From: Bradyrhizobium symbiodeficiens
GTDB lineage: Bacteria; Pseudomonadota; Alphaproteobacteria; Rhizobiales; Xanthobacteraceae
Length of the DNA stretch: 64,000 nucleotides
Direction: 5' to 3'
NCBI RefSeq assembly: GCF_002266465.3
Contig: NZ_CP029427.2
Span: 5,024,501 to 5,088,500 of the forward strand
Positions 61,680-64,000 of the stretch are shown here, one piece after another (position 1 is the stretch's first letter; each line of letters starts with the position of its first letter). Below the pieces are notes generated by a model. That model was not told where the DNA came from. It saw nothing but the letters and a program-made list of their open reading frames with translations, and ran no database searches. The position numbers and the translations under genes were made by a program.

Positions 61680-62882
61680 TCAGGGCGGATCGAGAGAAAA
61701 CTTGATTGTAAAAAGCGCCCCTCTTGGGGTGTTTCTTGAAATTTTCAACTCGCCCATCAACTGCCGGACCAGACCATTGATGACGCGAAAGCCAAGGCTG
61801 TTTCGCGGTTGATTGATGTCAAACCCTTCGGGCAATCCCATACCTTCGTCGGAAATCTCGACGATCAGATGTCCATCAATTTCCCGGGCATCCACCCGGA
61901 TGACGCCAGGCGCGTCGACATAGGCATACTTGACGGCGTTGGTGACCAGCTCATTGACCAGCAACCCCAACGGAATGGCTTTGTCGGCGGAAATGATGAC
62001 CGGGTCGGAATGATATTGAAGCTTGTGCTCGGGCGCGGATCGCTGCAGATTTTCGCAGAGATGACCGACAAAATCCGAGAGATCGACAAATCCGACCTTG
62101 CTGCCGCGCCATAAATGATCATGCACCTCGGCTATCGAAGAAACGCGCATGGCTGCATTTTCCAAAGCGTTCTTGACGTCCAAGGACTCTGAAGCGCGCG
62201 CCTGAACACGCAGCAAGCCAACGACCGAGGTCAGGCTGTTTTTCACCCGATGACTCATTTCCCGTGTCAGCAGAGCCTCGTGATCGCGGGCCTCTTCGAG
62301 CTTGGCATCCGCATGTTGACGCTCGATCGCAATACCCAGCAAGCCGGCGAAACCTGCAAGGAAGTCCGCATCGGCGTCGTCGAACTGGCCGGGGGCCGGA
62401 CTGTCGGCTTCGAGGACGCCAAAGGGCGTGTTGCCCTCGCCCCCGCGTCTGATGAGAACGTTGATCGCACGTTTGATGCCATGATCAGCAAGGAGTTTGG
62501 GCGTCCTAAAGCGCGTCTCATCTTGCAAATGATTGGAGACGACCGATTGCCCGGTCTGAAATGCAAAGCCGGCGGGAGACTCGATATCCGCACCGAGAGA
62601 CACGCGATCCACAGTACCCGCGGGCCAGCCGATGCCCGCACGCACGATCAGGCGATGATCGTCGGGGAGATATTCGAGGACTTTGGCGTATGAACACCCC
62701 AAACCTCGCGCGCTAAGTTCTGCGGCATTCTGGAGAATTTGCCGGAAATCTCGGGTCTGTAGCGCAGCGGTGCCAAACTCTCGCAGCAGAGCCTGTTGGC
62801 GACGACGATACGGAAGTTCATCCTGAGGATTGACAGGAGCATCCGAGACGGTCTGAAGGACCGGCTTCGGTTCGCTAGGCAT
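61680..62882 (-). CDS. GAF-domain sensor histidine kinase, HWE/HisKA_2 type
   Basis: The 400-residue soluble kinase has an N-terminal GAF domain (about 35-190), a HisKA_2 dimerisation region with phospho-His211 (LTREMSHRVKNSLTSV) and a HATPase domain (about 305-398; LLVNELVTNAVKYAY as N-box, SDEGMGLPEG as G1). There is no membrane segment, so it senses a cytoplasmic cue, which the GAF domain may bind. A consensus EcfG promoter lies about 100 bp upstream, linking it to the general stress response. Confidence 0.92.
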   Translation of the reverse strand: MPSEPKPVLQTVSDAPVNPQDELPYRRRQQALLREFGTAALQTRDFRQILQNAAELSARGLGCSYAKVLEYLPDDHRLIVRAGIGWPAGTVDRVSLGADIESPAGFAFQTGQSVVSNHLQDETRFRTPKLLADHGIKRAINVLIRRGGEGNTPFGVLEADSPAPGQFDDADADFLAGFAGLLGIAIERQHADAKLEEARDHEALLTREMSHRVKNSLTSVVGLLRVQARASESLDVKNALENAAMRVSSIAEVHDHLWRGSKVGFVDLSDFVGHLCENLQRSAPEHKLQYHSDPVIISADKAIPLGLLVNELVTNAVKYAYVDAPGVIRVDAREIDGHLIVEISDEGMGLPEGFDINQPRNSLGFRVINGLVRQLMGELKISRNTPRGALFTIKFSLDPP

Positions 62883-62979
62883 GATGCCGCCCGTTCTGGA
62901 TGGTCATTCCACCGGAAGTTGGGTCATGCCCTGGCTTCGAGAGCCTGCCACGCCAATCTACCTGTATAACCTAACCCAC

Positions 62980-63004
62980 AACGCTTGCTGTGCCTGTTCG
63001 TTCC
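62980..63004 (-). promoter_or_regulatory. EcfG-type stress promoter of the histidine kinase gene
   Basis: On the minus strand GGAAC (63004-63000), 16 bp, CGTT (62983-62980) is an exact match to the alphaproteobacterial sigma-EcfG consensus. It predicts a start site near 62973 and a leader of about 90 nt before the kinase ATG. Confidence 0.75.
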
Positions 63005-63066
63005 ACGTAAGCGGATAGCGTTGTCAGGACTCTGGAGCCGTCCACTTCTTCAAGGGCGTGCACGCC

Positions 63067-63741
63067 CTAATCCCCGTACCCGCGCAGCTTCTCGATATCG
63101 AGGATGGTGACGCCGCCATATTCGAGCCGCAGCAGGCCTTCCTTCTCCAGCCGGTTCAGCGCGCGGTTGGCGTTCTGGCGGGACATGCCGGAGAGTGCCC
63201 CGATCTCCTCCTGGGTGATCTCCAGATGCGCGGTCGATTCCGGGTAGAGGATCGGGTTGAACAGCGAGGCGATGCCGCGGGCGAGGCGCGCGGTGGCGTC
63301 CAGCGTGCGATTGACCTCGAGCATGCCGATGAACTGCCCGAGCCGCTCGTTGAGCTGGCGCACCAGGAAGCGGTTGAAGCCGACGCTGTTCTCGAACAGC
63401 CACATGAAGGCGCTGCGTTCCATCAGCGCGACGCGGCTGTTGCGCAGCGCGACCACGTCGTAGCGGCGCGGCTCGTTCTTGAGCACGCTGCCTTCGCCGA
63501 ACCAGGCCCCTGCCGTGAGACCGGCAAGGCTCGTTTCCTTGCCATCGCGCGAGACACCGCCCATCCGGGCGAGGCCAAAGACCATGCCGGCCCAATAGTC
63601 GAACGTGTCGCCGCGCATGAACACGGTCTCTCCGGTGCCATAGGACCGCTCGGTGATGCCTGCGCGAGCGACCTCGATCTCAGCCTGCGTGAGCTCACGC
63701 GACCAGGCGGCGACGCGCTTCAGTTGATCCTCTGAAATCAT
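63067..63741 (-). CDS. Crp/Fnr-family transcriptional regulator
   Basis: The 224-residue protein has an N-terminal cyclic-nucleotide-binding-like beta roll (about 20-130) and a C-terminal winged HTH (ITQEEIGALSGMSRQNANRA, recognition helix about 190-205). No Fnr-type Cys cluster is present, so it is not an oxygen sensor of that kind. The effector is unknown. The CRP-like site at 199-216 could be a target of this or another family member. Confidence 0.92.
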   Translation of the reverse strand: MISEDQLKRVAAWSRELTQAEIEVARAGITERSYGTGETVFMRGDTFDYWAGMVFGLARMGGVSRDGKETSLAGLTAGAWFGEGSVLKNEPRRYDVVALRNSRVALMERSAFMWLFENSVGFNRFLVRQLNERLGQFIGMLEVNRTLDATARLARGIASLFNPILYPESTAHLEITQEEIGALSGMSRQNANRALNRLEKEGLLRLEYGGVTILDIEKLRGYGD

Positions 63742-63900
63742 GATCCCGAAGCCAGACGCACCGTTTCGTCACCCAAGCCTTCTGCTGCACCGCAATAAGA
63801 TCGTCTCGACAGGCCATTCGACGAAAGACGAAAGCTGCGGCCCCGAAAAACTTTGTCGCAGAATTGTCAGCCAAGAGACATTTCAAAATAGCGCTTTCCC

Positions 63901-64000
63901 CTATTGAGAGCCACCTCGGGCGATGCGGCTTTTGATCCCAAGCGGGAATGAGAGCGGTACGGCTCCGGTGGAGACCAACTGCTGCATGGCCTCACCGGCA
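63901..64000 (-). CDS. C-terminal end of an unidentified gene (cut by window edge)
   Basis: On the minus strand an open frame enters from the right edge and ends AGEAMQQLVSTGAVPLSFPL then GIKSRIARGGSQ and TAG at 63901-63903. The peptide looks like a protein tail, but with only about 32 codons it cannot be named. Confidence 0.35.
   Translation of the reverse strand, partial: AGEAMQQLVSTGAVPLSFPLGIKSRIARGGSQ

Overview
The window looks like the chromosome of a Bradyrhizobium-type alphaproteobacterium (Nitrobacteraceae). This is inferred from the high GC, the frequent intergenic palindromic repeats, several small protein families I know from that group, and a textbook alphaproteobacterial EcfG stress promoter. 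I see no rRNA, tRNA, CRISPR array, prophage or intact insertion sequence. Most of the window is chromosomal housekeeping and cell-envelope DNA, with a more accessory right end.

Layout. 1-15.5 kb: an edge fragment of an RbsD/FucU mutarotase, a secreted caspase-like protein, a serine/threonine dehydratase, a metallophosphoesterase + glycosyltransferase pair, thiD, a stand-alone Lrp sensor domain, two c-type cytochromes, a CHRD protein, a cystathionine/methionine-lyase-type enzyme, an orphan molybdenum hydroxylase large subunit, two very small proteins (DUF2934, DUF1127) and murJ. 15.6-38.4 kb: a large lipopolysaccharide region. It holds nucleotide-sugar enzymes (aminotransferase + Gfo/Idh dehydrogenase, manC, lpsL, galE), an O-chain initiation module (WecA/WbpL-like transferase, WbpV-like reductase, GT4 enzyme, WbpM-like dehydratase), an O-antigen ligase/polymerase homologue, heptose synthesis and transfer (hldD, hldE, waaF), a core GT4 enzyme, an MsbA-like exporter and the lipid A hydroxylase lpxO. 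38.4-43.6 kb: a LysR-controlled SDR/tautomerase/MFS set and a Baeyer-Villiger-type monooxygenase. 43.7-48 kb: the activated-methyl cycle (ahcY, metK) headed by an unusual HTH-methyltransferase protein. 48-56.5 kb: a second secreted caspase-like protein with TPRs, a MetE-type methyltransferase and a full branched-chain amino acid type ABC transporter. 56.5-64 kb: a lipoprotein, purU, hemD, an MFS exporter, small orphan proteins, a two-component pair under an EcfG-type promoter and a Crp/Fnr regulator.

How the genes work together. The minus-strand run hldD-hldE-ligase-WbpM-like-GT4-reductase (30579 down to 22654) is tightly spaced and probably one operon. With the WecA-like gene converging on it, it gives a complete route to a UDP-2-acetamido-2,6-dideoxyhexose (QuiNAc or FucNAc type), its loading on undecaprenyl phosphate and ligation of the finished chain. 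The ABC transporter genes livHMGF overlap or nearly touch and are followed after 24 bp by the MetE-like gene, linking amino-acid uptake to methyl transfer. ahcY and metK recycle and make S-adenosylmethionine; the HTH-methyltransferase gene upstream of metK has an inverted repeat directly in front of its start.

Strongest leads: the HTH-methyltransferase/metK/ahcY locus; the EcfG-promoted HWE-type kinase and receiver; a conserved-looking SDR with Ala in place of the catalytic Tyr; the two secreted caspase-like proteins, one with four GKIV-type tail repeats and a CRP-like site upstream; and a 25-codon ORF with its own ribosome-binding site and terminator next to the DUF1127 gene.
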